A DNA stretch of 64,000 nt from Rossellomorea orangium (lineage in GTDB: Bacteria; Bacillota; Bacilli; Bacillales; Bacillaceae_B). This document shows positions 1-8,627 of the stretch, piece after piece. A model generated the notes under the pieces. That model made no database searches. It was not told where the DNA came from and was given only the letters and a program-made list of their open reading frames with translations. The stretch lies in assembly GCF_019334305.1 (NCBI RefSeq), contig NZ_JAHWGH010000018.1:196009-260008 (forward strand). Reading direction: 5' to 3'. Position 1 is the first letter of the stretch. Every line of letters starts with the position of its first letter. Both the position numbers and the translations under genes were made by a program.

Positions 1-309
1 AACACCTATTTATTCAAAAAAAATTTAATAGGCGTATTAATAGTTTTTTAAATACTATTAAAAAATAGGCAGTTTCTATAGACGAATGACAGTACAGCAG
101 CATCTTAGCCGTCATATGATATACCATAAGGAAAGGAGGAATGTTAAACAAAACTGATTGAATAAGCCAGATTTTTATATTGACACAAACTGAAACATTC
201 ATATATAAATTGATTCAAACTTTTAAGGTTACGCTACTTCCTTTAAATGAATATTACGAACGTGAACAATTATCCTATCATTGCAATGATATTAATTATA
301 AATATAAAG

Positions 310-339
310 GCCATGTAAACGCTGGGAAGTTTACATGGC
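310..339. terminator. Strong hairpin in left-end intergenic region
   Basis: An 11-bp perfect inverted repeat (arms 310-320 and 329-339, loop of 8) is followed on the plus strand by TTCTTTC. It could terminate a plus-strand transcript entering from the left, or sit in the leader of the gene at 420. The rest of 1-419 is AT-rich, contains short inverted repeats near 31-61, and shows no convincing gene; a 69-codon open frame at 180-389 lacks a ribosome binding site. Confidence 0.5.
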
Positions 340-419
340 TTCTTTCATGGACAAATACCATTCATCCTGATACTGACATATACATATGAATAGCAAACTG
401 CCGAAAGGAGTATATAAGC

Positions 420-1421
420 ATGAGACAACTTTCACCCTTACAGCTTCAGCAGCAAATCATCCATTATAAATCGGAAATGGAAAAGTACAAACGAAAATGT
501 GAATCATTAGAAAACGAATACCTTTCAAAGAAGTACTTCTCCCTCCAAAAAGAAAATGAACATTTACGCAGTCAGATCGAAACCTATCTTCATCAGATTG
601 AAACTAAAGATTCTGAAACACAACTCGAATCCTCAAAATACCAAGCGCTTCTTAAAGGACAGGAAATGGAAATAAAAAAGCTTCGTAACGTTCAGAATCA
701 GGTTAAAGAGCAACTTCGCAAACTTCTTCAATCTCATATAGCGAATTCAAAGGTACAAATAGAACAACTTTTTGAATTAAAAGAATCCCTTGAACAGGAA
801 ATCATTTCAATTCAAAATGATAACAGTTTCCTATTAAAAGAGAATGATTCTCTATTCAAAACGAATCACGAGTTGGCGATACGCTTATATAAAAGAGAAG
901 TCGAATTATGGGAGCTTGAAACCCTATTGAAAGGTAGGAATGAAGAAGCTGCATCTCGGAATCAGCATATCGAGATTGCCTTTGCCCAAGATGAAAAAGC
1001 TCGTATCATGAATGACAATGAATATTTAAAAAAACGCATTTATTTAAATGAGATAGAATTATTTGAAGCAGATAGTCTTCTCTCAGAATCCCAGATTTAT
1101 TACGAGAATGTTATTGAACTTCAAAAGGATCAACTTGACCATGCATTCATGGTTCAACAAAATAAGGATGCATCTATTCAACAATTCCAGGAGAAACTTA
1201 GAAGGCTTCAGGGGGAAAACAACTTGTATACTCAAACACTGAAACAGTTCAGATTGAGCATTAAAGAAATGAAGGAAGCGGGCTTAGCTGTCGATGAAGG
1301 AGAATCCAAAACATCCAAAGATACTTTGAAAAGATATGAAAATACCATCCATCATCTTCAATTCACCAATGCGGTTCTGATTGATGAAATCAATAAACTA
1401 AAAAACAAACCGGGCTCCTGA
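420..1421 (+). CDS. Hypothetical coiled-coil protein
   Basis: I do not recognise this 333-residue protein. Almost the whole length is charged, heptad-like sequence rich in Glu, Lys, Gln and Leu with almost no Gly or Pro, so it should form a long coiled coil. It has no signal peptide, membrane segment or catalytic motif that I can see. The ATG is preceded by a good ribosome binding site (GAAAGGAG, 9-base spacing). It is the only plus-strand gene here and converges on korB, sharing a hairpin whose left arm begins before its stop codon. A structural or scaffolding role, possibly in the cell division or spore-coat machinery, would be a guess from shape alone. That it is a real gene is supported by the ribosome binding site, the length and the coherent composition. 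Confidence 0.75.
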   Translation: MRQLSPLQLQQQIIHYKSEMEKYKRKCESLENEYLSKKYFSLQKENEHLRSQIETYLHQIETKDSETQLESSKYQALLKGQEMEIKKLRNVQNQVKEQLRKLLQSHIANSKVQIEQLFELKESLEQEIISIQNDNSFLLKENDSLFKTNHELAIRLYKREVELWELETLLKGRNEEAASRNQHIEIAFAQDEKARIMNDNEYLKKRIYLNEIELFEADSLLSESQIYYENVIELQKDQLDHAFMVQQNKDASIQQFQEKLRRLQGENNLYTQTLKQFRLSIKEMKEAGLAVDEGESKTSKDTLKRYENTIHHLQFTNAVLIDEINKLKNKPGS

Positions 1422-1434
1422 AGAAGCCCGGTTT
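1407..1434. terminator. Shared convergent terminator
   Basis: A 10-bp perfect GC-rich stem (arms 1407-1416 and 1425-1434, loop of 8). It overlaps the stop codon of the plus-strand gene (1419-1421) and lies 7 bases beyond the korB stop. The minus-strand side has the better T tract (GTTTGTTTTTT as part of the distal arm and beyond), so it probably serves korAB most efficiently and the plus gene as well. Confidence 0.8.
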
Positions 1435-1440
1435 CTACCA

Positions 1441-2307
1441 TTACATAAATTCTTTTACTAATTCTTCAAACTTACGTTGATCTAACGTTAAATCATGAGT
1501 GCTTAGGGGTTCATCCGAGTAACCCGCCACAAGGTCCTGGTAAGACGGCTGTTGTTTGTTTTGATAAATCAAGCCAGTTACAAGTCCGTCCTTTTCCATT
1601 AGCGTATTCATTGCCTGTTCACGATTTGACGGGTCATAGCCTTCTACCTCAGCAAGTTTTGTAAGATTCTCTTTAAACCAATCGTACGTATTGATTTTAT
1701 TATACGTTACACAAGGACTGAACACATTGATCAGCGAGAAACCTTTATGATTAAGTCCCGCTTCAATTAACGCTGTCAGTTCTTTTAAGTCAGATGAGAA
1801 ACTTTGTGCTACAAATGTTGCACCTGCTGTCAATGCCATTTCCATTGGAGCAAGGGCCGGCTCGATCGATCCTTCTGGCGTAGACTTCGTTTTGAAACCG
1901 GAGGATGAACGTGGAGACGTCTGCCCCTTAGTCAATCCATAGATCTGATTGTCCATGACGATGTACGTCACATCGACATTACGGCGGATCGCATGGATTG
2001 TATGCCCAAGACCGATGGCAAATCCATCACCATCTCCTCCTGAAGCGATGACTGTTAAATCCTTGTTCGCCATTTTCAAGCCTTGGGCAATTGGAAGTGA
2101 CCGGCCATGAATTCCGTGGAAACCATATGAGTTAATGTATCCGGAAATCCGTCCGGAGCAGCCGATACCGGAAACGACCGCTAACTGCTCCGGATCAAGC
2201 CCGACGTTTGCCGATGCCCGTTGAATCGCAGCTTGAACGGAGAAGTCACCGCACCCTGGACACCAGTTTGGTTTAACATTATTTCTAAAATCTTTAAAGG
2301 TAGCCAT
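1441..2307 (-). CDS. korB: 2-oxoacid:ferredoxin oxidoreductase, beta subunit
   Basis: This is the thiamine-diphosphate-binding beta subunit of a 2-oxoacid (probably 2-oxoglutarate):ferredoxin oxidoreductase, which oxidatively decarboxylates a 2-oxoacid to its acyl-CoA and reduces ferredoxin. The 288-residue length and the sequence fit KorB. Visible motifs are the CPGCG cysteine pair at residues 16-20, GIGCSGR around 48-53, and the ThDP-binding motif starting GDGDGFAIG at 91-99, followed by a DNQIYGLTKGQ segment. It starts 3 bases after the korA stop with AAGGAG upstream, so the two genes are co-transcribed. The exact 2-oxoacid cannot be read from sequence alone. Confidence 0.92.
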   Translation of the reverse strand: MATFKDFRNNVKPNWCPGCGDFSVQAAIQRASANVGLDPEQLAVVSGIGCSGRISGYINSYGFHGIHGRSLPIAQGLKMANKDLTVIASGGDGDGFAIGLGHTIHAIRRNVDVTYIVMDNQIYGLTKGQTSPRSSSGFKTKSTPEGSIEPALAPMEMALTAGATFVAQSFSSDLKELTALIEAGLNHKGFSLINVFSPCVTYNKINTYDWFKENLTKLAEVEGYDPSNREQAMNTLMEKDGLVTGLIYQNKQQPSYQDLVAGYSDEPLSTHDLTLDQRKFEELVKEFM

Positions 2308-2310
2308 GGA

Positions 2311-4053
2311 TTAGTTCAACTCCTTACATCTTGAATGAATTTCATTTGGCAAGTACGGTGTGCCATCATACTTTGTCATTTTAATGATTTTATTTCCGTA
2401 CCCAACATTCATTTTGATAATATTGGCTAGTTGACCGGTAGCATTATTCTCAATCACGACCACTTTCTTCGCAGATTGCATAAGTGGCTCTAATTCTGCT
2501 GCAGGGAAAGGATGAATCAAACGGACGTGTGCATGGTTCACTTTCAACCCATCTGATTCCAAGCGGCTCATTGCTTCTTCAATCACTCCCCGTGTAGAGT
2601 TGAATCCTACTAATAGTAGGTCAGACTCTTCATGAGGTGCATGGGTGTGAATCGGATTCTGGAATTTGATGTTCTCAAGTTTACGCATCCGTTTATCCAT
2701 TTGGGCTTGTCTATTCACAGGAGATTCAGATGGCTTTCCGGTTTCGTCATGCTCTACACCCGTTACATGATGAATCCCATTTTTCATTCCCGGGATGACA
2801 CGCGGAGATACTCCATCTTCTGTCACTTCAAAGCGCTTGTAATACTTCTTAGGTTCTAATTCTTCCAATTCAGTTTCACTTACAGCAAGCTTTCCTCTTC
2901 GTATCTCCACCTTACCGTAATCAAGGGGTTCTACAGTTTGTTTCCCCAATGAAAGCTGTAGGTCAGATAGAATGATCACCGGACATTGATATTCTTCCGC
3001 CAGGTTAAAAGCTTCCACTGTATCATAGAATGCTTCCTGAACGGTGCTTGGAGCTAGGACGATCTTAGGGATCTCACCATGCGTGCCGTAAATCATCGCC
3101 ATCAGATCGGACTGTTCCTGTTTTGTCGGCAGGCCTGTCGAAGGTCCCCCGCGCTGTGTATCCACTACTACAAGAGGCTGTTCTGTCATCCCCGATAGCC
3201 CGATTGCTTCCATCATGAGTGAAAGTCCGGGTCCCGCTGAAGCAGTGAACGAACGAATGCCGCCATAGTTCGCTCCGATTGCCATAGTTGCAGCGGCAAT
3301 TTCATCTTCTGTTTGAATGACGGTCCCACCTACCATTGGCAGTTTCTTAATGAGATATTCCATGATTTCAGAGGCCGGAGTGATCGGGTAAGCAGCCATT
3401 AGACGAACGCCACCTGCCAGGGCACCAAGTGCAATGGCGTCGTTTCCGATCATGAACATGCGCTTGTTGCCGTCAGCTTCTTTCATCTGAAGGGAACCGA
3501 CATTGTCACCAAGCTGGGTTTTCATCGTTTGATAACCCTGCTTGATCGCTTCCATATTTTTTTCTACTACTGTTTCACCCTTACGGCCAAATATCTCTTC
3601 AACCACTTCCTTGAATACCCCTGGATCAAGATTCAGAACGGCACATGTCGCACCTACTGCCACCATATTCTTCATAAGGGAAGTTCCGAGCTCTGTGGCT
3701 AATTCAGTGAATGGCACAATATACAGGGATGCATCTGTATCTTCCGGTTTCTCCGGCTTGAACTTTGCATCCGCTATGATCACACCTTCGCTATGTAATT
3801 CCTTATAATTCACATCAATCGTTTCCTGGTCGAATGCAACCAAGATATCTAAATCATCTGCAATCGCACGAACTTGTGTCGTACTTACACGAATCTTATT
3901 ATTGGTATGTCCTCCTTTAATGCGGGAGGAGAAATGGCGGTAACCATACAAGAAATACCCAAGGCGATTGAGGGCCATCGAGAAGATCTCACCTGTACTC
4001 TCAATACCTTCACCCTGCTGGCCGCCAACTTTCCATGAAAGCTGTTCCTTCAT
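2311..4053 (-). CDS. korA: 2-oxoacid:ferredoxin oxidoreductase, alpha subunit
   Basis: The 580-residue alpha subunit carries a fused N-terminal gamma domain. Residues 1 to about 190 resemble the gamma (catalytic) domain (GGQQGEGIESTGEI near the start, HFSSRIKGGHTNN following), and residues from about 200 onward are the pyrimidine-binding alpha domain (AYPITPASEIMEYL). This fused layout is typical for KorA of aerobic bacteria. It pairs with korB directly downstream. The start is an ATG with GAAGGGG upstream. Neither gene encodes an extra ferredoxin-like domain, so electrons must go to a separate ferredoxin. Korarchaeal-type anaerobic enzymes have separate gamma and delta subunits, which are not seen here. 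Confidence 0.92.
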   Translation of the reverse strand: MKEQLSWKVGGQQGEGIESTGEIFSMALNRLGYFLYGYRHFSSRIKGGHTNNKIRVSTTQVRAIADDLDILVAFDQETIDVNYKELHSEGVIIADAKFKPEKPEDTDASLYIVPFTELATELGTSLMKNMVAVGATCAVLNLDPGVFKEVVEEIFGRKGETVVEKNMEAIKQGYQTMKTQLGDNVGSLQMKEADGNKRMFMIGNDAIALGALAGGVRLMAAYPITPASEIMEYLIKKLPMVGGTVIQTEDEIAAATMAIGANYGGIRSFTASAGPGLSLMMEAIGLSGMTEQPLVVVDTQRGGPSTGLPTKQEQSDLMAMIYGTHGEIPKIVLAPSTVQEAFYDTVEAFNLAEEYQCPVIILSDLQLSLGKQTVEPLDYGKVEIRRGKLAVSETELEELEPKKYYKRFEVTEDGVSPRVIPGMKNGIHHVTGVEHDETGKPSESPVNRQAQMDKRMRKLENIKFQNPIHTHAPHEESDLLLVGFNSTRGVIEEAMSRLESDGLKVNHAHVRLIHPFPAAELEPLMQSAKKVVVIENNATGQLANIIKMNVGYGNKIIKMTKYDGTPYLPNEIHSRCKELN

Positions 4054-4242
4054 TTATTACACCCCTTCAATCAATATTTGCAACGCCCATTAAAGAAACA
4101 TATTCTCTTCACTAGGCTCTATCATCTATTACGGTTGCACCTTTTACATTTCATTCACTCTATCAGTTTATCACTTTTCCATTTAAATCACTACTGTATT
4201 GAAGAGATTGTAAGTTTGCTTTTCTAATCTGGAAAATCATAA

Positions 4243-4270
4243 TGCCACTATAAGTTGACCTATAGTGGCA
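4243..4270 (-). terminator. Terminator after dipeptidase gene
   Basis: A 10-bp perfect stem (arms 4243-4252 and 4261-4270) lies just past the dipeptidase stop at 4281. The T tract on the minus strand is only moderate (TTATGATTTTCC). The gap 4054-4242 upstream of korA should hold the korAB promoter, but no convincing -35/-10 pair stood out. Confidence 0.65.
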
Positions 4271-4280
4271 CGTTTGGCGA

Positions 4281-5204
4281 TCAATCCGGTAACCTCTCAA
4301 AAAAGTTATCAAACAAGAACTTTTTCACTTGCTTTTCACTGTAGTATCGATGAAGTGAGTTAATCAAGTTATCATATTGAACATATGAAGACAGTCCCTT
4401 TACGGTTTCATCTATACCGTCAAAATCTGAACCAAATCCGATATGGTCCTCCCCTCCCAAACTGCATACATGTTCGACATGCCGGATTACATCCGCAATT
4501 TCTGCTGTCCCTTTTTTATTTAAAAAAGGTGGGACAAAGGTGATTCCCATCACGCTGTTCTTTTTAATGAGCGCCTCAATCTGGTCATTCTTTAAGTTTC
4601 GCGGATTAGGACAAATTGAGTAGGCATTGGAATGAGAGGCTATTGGAAAATCTGCCGTTTCCATTACATCCCAGAATGCGTTCTCACAGAGATGGGAAAC
4701 ATCTGTCCATATACATTTTTCGTTTAAGAATGTTACCATGTCATGACCAAAGTTGGTTAACCCTCCTCCTCTTGGTTCAAGGGCACCGTCTGCTGCGGCG
4801 TTTGCCCAATTCCATGTCAGACCGACAGATCGGACTCCCAACTTATAGAGGATTTCAAGCTTAGTAAGGTCCTCCTCCACTGCCTCAGCACCTTCAAGGG
4901 TAAGCAATGCCCCAATTTCATCATCGGCAAGACGTTCTACGTCACTCTTCGAAGTTATTAATTTCATCTTTGGGTTCCGGTCGAGAACCTGATGATAAAA
5001 CATATTCACCATCTCCATCGCCGCTTGAAACCGTTGTCCTGGCTTTAGCTCCGATGGAATATAAATGGCAAATAACTGAACTTTCCCCTTTCCTTGGAGA
5101 AGCTGGGGATATGTAATATGTAAGGATTGTTTAGATTGAAACGCTCCACTACCAGGTTCTAAGTAAAGCTTCAACAATACATCACAGTGTGCATCAAATA
5201 TCAT
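4281..5204 (-). CDS. Membrane-dipeptidase-type (M19) metallopeptidase
   Basis: A 307-residue member of the renal dipeptidase (peptidase M19) family, zinc enzymes that cleave dipeptides, including those with D-residues. Evidence: the N-terminal metal-ligand motif DAHCD (His and Asp, residues 4-8), the central glutamate in LTLEGAEAVEED, the conserved VGLTWNWAN segment, DVSHLCENAFWD, IASHSNAYSICPNPRNL, and the GFGSDFDG motif near the C-terminus. There is no signal peptide, so it is probably cytoplasmic. The ribosome binding site is GGGAGGAGG. It lies alone between spoVS and korA, with hairpins on both sides, so it may be monocistronic. The substrate cannot be inferred; peptidoglycan-derived or D,L-dipeptides are possibilities. 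Confidence 0.88.
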   Translation of the reverse strand: MIFDAHCDVLLKLYLEPGSGAFQSKQSLHITYPQLLQGKGKVQLFAIYIPSELKPGQRFQAAMEMVNMFYHQVLDRNPKMKLITSKSDVERLADDEIGALLTLEGAEAVEEDLTKLEILYKLGVRSVGLTWNWANAAADGALEPRGGGLTNFGHDMVTFLNEKCIWTDVSHLCENAFWDVMETADFPIASHSNAYSICPNPRNLKNDQIEALIKKNSVMGITFVPPFLNKKGTAEIADVIRHVEHVCSLGGEDHIGFGSDFDGIDETVKGLSSYVQYDNLINSLHRYYSEKQVKKFLFDNFFERLPD

Positions 5205-5256
5205 TTTTTTTCCTCCTCCCGATCTTTATTACTATCGTCATTTTACTATAGTATAA

Positions 5257-5294
5257 AGGCTGTCCACTAAAGGTTCACCTTTAATGAACAGCCT
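5257..5294 (-). terminator. Terminator after spoVS
   Basis: A nested hairpin: outer arms 5257-5263 and 5288-5294 (AGGCTGT/ACAGCCT) enclose an inner stem TAAAGG/CCTTTA (5268-5273 and 5278-5283). The T tract is weak. It sits between the spoVS stop (5303) and the dipeptidase start. Confidence 0.6.
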
Positions 5295-5302
5295 ATGGTT
5301 AA

Positions 5303-5563
5303 TTATCTTGGTTCTACGATCAACTTTATCGCCGTACGTTCTTCCCCATCAATCAAAATATCCGTAAATGCCGGGATGCATATTAAATCTAAACCACTGG
5401 GTGCCACAAAGCCCCTTGCAATGGCAACGGCTTTAACTGCTTGATTTAAAGCCCCAGCTCCGATTGCCTGGATTTCGGCTCCCCCTCTTTCACGAAGAAC
5501 ACCGGCGAGTGCACCAGCTACAGAATTAGGATTAGATTTTGCTGAAACTTTTAATATTTCCAT
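5303..5563 (-). CDS. spoVS: Stage V sporulation protein S
   Basis: SpoVS is a small, highly conserved nucleic-acid-binding protein of the Alba-like fold, required for normal progress to stage V of sporulation and affecting septation and coat assembly. The 86-residue product is full length and shows the family hallmarks: MEILKVSAKSNPNSVAGALAG at the start, GAGALNQAVKAVAIARGF in the middle, and the conserved end EERTAIKLIVEPR. The ribosome binding site AAGGAGGAAAAGG precedes ATG. It follows ymdB at 135 bases, as it does in B. subtilis. A candidate SigH promoter lies in that gap. Confidence 0.97.
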   Translation of the reverse strand: MEILKVSAKSNPNSVAGALAGVLRERGGAEIQAIGAGALNQAVKAVAIARGFVAPSGLDLICIPAFTDILIDGEERTAIKLIVEPR

Positions 5564-5646
5564 TCCTTTTCCTCCTTGTCATTTCCCCCATACCGTATGT
5601 CCGTGGTAAAGAACAAACTTGGTATAAATGATTCCACTGATACTAT

Positions 5647-5672
5647 ATTCGGGAAATGGACAAATCATTCCG
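5647..5672 (-). promoter_or_regulatory. Candidate SigH promoter of spoVS
   Basis: On the minus strand the -35-like AGCGGAATG (GGAAT core at 5667-5671) is followed 12 bases later by CCCGAATAT (GAAT core at 5647-5650), resembling the SigH consensus RNAGGAWWW-N12-RNNGAATWW with a few mismatches. The start would fall near 5640, giving a leader of about 75 bases. spoVS is known to be SigH-dependent in B. subtilis; the site here is my reading by eye. Confidence 0.45.
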
Positions 5673-5698
5673 CTAACACTGAAAAAGGAAGGAAAACA

Positions 5699-6502
5699 TT
5701 AATATTCTGTCATGAATGGATGGTCCTCGTTTATGAGAATACGCTCAATTTTCTTTGCTTTACCTGTTTTATTATCAATATCGATTAAACATGCACTTAA
5801 GATCTTACGACCCGTTTTAGGTACTTCAAAACGGACGGGTAAGCTGGTTTGAAATCTCTTTAAGACTGAATCCTTGCTCATTCCCAATACTTCATCGTAA
5901 GGTCCAGTCATCCCTACATCACACATGAAGGCCGTCCCATTTGGCAATATCCGGTTGTCTGCCGTCTGTACATGCGTATGGGTTCCAACCACTGCCGACA
6001 CACGGCCATCCAAGAACCACCCAACCGCCTGTTTCTCACTCGTTGCTTCTGCATGAAAATCAACAAAGATAATGGATGTTCTCTTCCTGGCTTCATCAAC
6101 CAGTTCATCCAGTGCCTTAAAAGGGTCATCAAGAGGAGGCATAAAGGTTCTCCCTTGTGCATTGATGACCGCAACCTCTTTCCCGTATACCTCTCTAAAC
6201 ACCAAACCGCTCCCCGGGGTTCCTTCTGGAAAATTGGCTGGTCGTACCATTTGCTTAGAAGAATCGATAAAATTAAAGATATCTTTATTATCCCATGTGT
6301 GATTTCCGAGAGTCACCATGTTCGCACCGTCTTGTAAAAATTGTTTGTATATTTTTTCTGTAATCCCTCTGCCTGAAGCAGCATTTTCACCGTTCACGAT
6401 CGTAACATCCGGTGAATGCTTCTTCTTCAGTTTAGGCAAGTATTCTGTGATCATCTCCCGGCCCATAGAACCGACAACGTCTCCAACAAATAATATTTTC
6501 AT
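5699..6502 (-). CDS. ymdB: YmdB metallophosphoesterase (2',3'-cyclic phosphodiesterase)
   Basis: YmdB is a dinuclear metal phosphodiesterase, active on 2',3'-cyclic nucleotides, that governs the motility/biofilm switch and colony development in B. subtilis. The 267-residue sequence is full length (family about 264-267). Metal-ligand motifs are visible: GDVVG near residues 7-11, NGEN at 37-40, GNHTWDN at 66-72, DFHAEATSEK near 148-157, and GTHTHVQTAD near 174-183. The ribosome binding site is GAAGGG before ATG. It lies just downstream of rny, as in B. subtilis, with a strong terminator in the gap, so it may depend on read-through or on its own promoter. Confidence 0.96.
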   Translation of the reverse strand: MKILFVGDVVGSMGREMITEYLPKLKKKHSPDVTIVNGENAASGRGITEKIYKQFLQDGANMVTLGNHTWDNKDIFNFIDSSKQMVRPANFPEGTPGSGLVFREVYGKEVAVINAQGRTFMPPLDDPFKALDELVDEARKRTSIIFVDFHAEATSEKQAVGWFLDGRVSAVVGTHTHVQTADNRILPNGTAFMCDVGMTGPYDEVLGMSKDSVLKRFQTSLPVRFEVPKTGRKILSACLIDIDNKTGKAKKIERILINEDHPFMTEY

Positions 6503-6625
6503 GAAAATTCCCTTCTCTATATGTAATAAGCCATAATGTTATTGTATCACAAATAACCAGAGGACTATTCATCCGAAATAGTCTTCTTGATCGGTCATCC
6601 CCTGGGCGAATAAAAATAAAAAAAG

Positions 6626-6659
6626 CTGACTTGAAAAGGGACGTCCCTCTTCAAGTCAG
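6626..6659 (-). terminator. Strong terminator after rny
   Basis: Arms CTGACTTGA (6626-6634) and TCAAGTCAG (6651-6659), with an inner GGGACGTCCC self-complementary segment, are followed on the minus strand by a long T-rich run (opposite 6612-6624). The rny stop is at 6664. Confidence 0.85.
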
Positions 6660-6663
6660 GCTC

Positions 6664-8223
6664 TTATTTCGCGTATTCAACAGCCCTTGTTTCACGGATG
6701 ACCGTTACTTTAATATGGCCTGGATAATCAAGTTCGTCTTCTATCCGTTTACGGATATCCCTTGCCAACCGGTGGGATTCCAGGTCGTCAATGGCTTCCG
6801 GCCTTACCATGATACGAACTTCACGGCCAGCCTGGATCGCGAAGGATTTCTCAACGCCTTCATACGACTCTGAGATCTCTTCAAGCTTCTCTAAACGACG
6901 GATGTAGTTTTCAAGCGTCTCACTTCTTGCTCCCGGCCTTGCAGCGGACAATGCATCAGCTGCCGCAACCAGGACTGCAATGATGGACGTTGGTTCCGTA
7001 TCTCCGTGGTGAGAGGCGATACTGTTGATGACAACAGGGTGTTCTTTATATTTCGTTGCAAGTTCCACACCAATTTCAACATGGCTTCCCTCAACTTCAT
7101 GGTCGATCGCTTTACCGATGTCATGAAGTAATCCGGCACGCTTAGCCAGTCTTTCGTCCTCACCAAGCTCTGCTGCCAGTAATCCGGAAAGGTATGCCAC
7201 TTCCATTGAGTGCTTTAGAACGTTTTGACCATAACTTGTACGGTATTTCAAACGTCCAAGAATCTTGATTAAATCCGGGTGAAGACCATGAACCCCAACT
7301 TCAAAGGTTGTCTGTTCTCCGATTTCACGGATATATTCATCCACTTCACGTCGGGATTTGTCCACCATTTCTTCAATTCGTGCAGGGTGGATACGTCCAT
7401 CCTGTACTAATTTCTCTAATGCAATTCGAGCCGTTTCTCTACGAATCGGATCGAAACCAGAAAGAATAACCGCTTCAGGAGTATCATCGATAATTAGATC
7501 AATTCCTGTAAGTGTTTCCAGCGTACGAATGTTACGTCCTTCTCGTCCAATAATTCGACCTTTCATCTCATCATTCGGTAAGTTCACAACACTAACCGTT
7601 GTCTCTGCCACATGCTCGGCAGCACAACGTTGAATAGCCAGTGAAAGGACTTCTTTCGCCTTCTTATCTGCATCTTCCTTGGCGCGGGTTTCATGCTCTC
7701 TGACCATAATGGCGATATCATGGGAGAGTTCATTTTCAACGCGATCAAGAATGATTCCTTTCGCTTCATCACGAGTCAGGCTCGAGATACGCTCTAGCTC
7801 TGTTTGCTGTGATCGTACCATCTCGTCCACTTTGCTTTCCATCTCTTCAATATGTTGTTGTCTCTCGTTAAGAGTCCCCTCTTTTCTCTCGAGTAAGCCT
7901 TCACGCTTATCAAGCGATTCATCTTTTCGATCGAGGTTTTCCTCTTTTTGCATCAAACGATTTTCTTGTTTTTGCAATTCATTTCTTCGTTCACGAAGGT
8001 CATTTTCCATTTCAGTGCGAAGTTTATGATTTTCATCCTTTGCTTCCAAAAGTGCTTCTTTCTTCAGAGCATCTGCCTCGCGCTTCGCATCTTCTAAAAT
8101 CTGCTCCGCTGAACCTTTAGCACCAGCAATCTTTGCTTCAGCAATGGACTTACGAATTAGGTATCCAACAACTACACCGACGATTAGGCCAAGCAAAATG
8201 AAGATGATTGTAATAGGTTGCAT
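6664..8223 (-). CDS. rny: Ribonuclease Y
   Basis: RNase Y is the membrane-anchored endoribonuclease that starts decay of many mRNAs in Bacilli. The 519-residue protein has the standard layout: an N-terminal membrane helix (about residues 4-24), a long charged coiled coil (about 30-205), a KH domain ([25 protein letters not shown]), and an HD domain with the HDIGKAID motif. The ribosome binding site AGGAGGTGAAATA is very strong. ymdB and spoVS follow. Its own promoter is listed separately. The window also encodes RNase J2 and PNPase, which are described as partners in RNA turnover. Confidence 0.98.
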   Translation of the reverse strand: MQPITIIFILLGLIVGVVVGYLIRKSIAEAKIAGAKGSAEQILEDAKREADALKKEALLEAKDENHKLRTEMENDLRERRNELQKQENRLMQKEENLDRKDESLDKREGLLERKEGTLNERQQHIEEMESKVDEMVRSQQTELERISSLTRDEAKGIILDRVENELSHDIAIMVREHETRAKEDADKKAKEVLSLAIQRCAAEHVAETTVSVVNLPNDEMKGRIIGREGRNIRTLETLTGIDLIIDDTPEAVILSGFDPIRRETARIALEKLVQDGRIHPARIEEMVDKSRREVDEYIREIGEQTTFEVGVHGLHPDLIKILGRLKYRTSYGQNVLKHSMEVAYLSGLLAAELGEDERLAKRAGLLHDIGKAIDHEVEGSHVEIGVELATKYKEHPVVINSIASHHGDTEPTSIIAVLVAAADALSAARPGARSETLENYIRRLEKLEEISESYEGVEKSFAIQAGREVRIMVRPEAIDDLESHRLARDIRKRIEDELDYPGHIKVTVIRETRAVEYAK

Positions 8224-8353
8224 TATTTCACCTCCTCTTGCTATGAACTGTCATGTTTTTTACATGTCGGCTTGTACATTGCTCAATTGAACAAAATATA
8301 CAGCGCTAGGCTTTCAAATATTCATTCGAAAAATTTGTAAAATATACATGTTA

Positions 8354-8382
8354 ATTTTAAATCTCTGAAAATTTATTGTCAA
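8354..8382 (-). promoter_or_regulatory. SigA-type promoter of rny
   Basis: A near-consensus promoter on the minus strand: perfect -35 TTGACA (8377-8382), 17-base spacer, -10 TAAAAT (8354-8359). The start would be near 8347, leaving a leader of about 125 bases before rny. The remaining upstream sequence (8383-8627) is intergenic; I see only weak repeats there and no gene. Confidence 0.8.
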
Positions 8383-8627
8383 GGGGTTGAGCCCTCTATC
8401 ACTAGATTTCTCAAGGGTTTTTTTGCAATCGACAAAAATTGACACTGTCATAGTGGGCTTAGTAATACTTTTTCAGCAGCACCATCTTTTTCAATTTTTT
8501 TGACCAGATGCGATGATAGCTGGTCAATCGCGGTATGTAATCCCTGATTTAAACCGATTACACTTCATTATTGAGAAATAGGATTGTTACTATTTTCCAC
8601 CAATACATACATTCCCATACATAATAA

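Noticed and set aside
14-202. Minus-strand open frame of 62 codons at the left edge
   Set aside because: Low-complexity hydrophobic sequence in an AT-rich intergenic region, with no recognisable family and no support from neighbours.
180-389. Plus-strand open frame of 69 codons
   Set aside because: It has no ribosome binding site, its composition is unlike the neighbouring genes, and it contains the 310-339 hairpin.
2311-4053. korA as an aberrant gene fusion
   Set aside because: The gamma-alpha fusion is the normal form in this enzyme family.
8383-8420. Plus-strand terminator in the rny upstream region (TTTTTTT run after AGGG)
   Set aside because: The possible pairing is only 4-5 bp and the pieces cross rather than nest.
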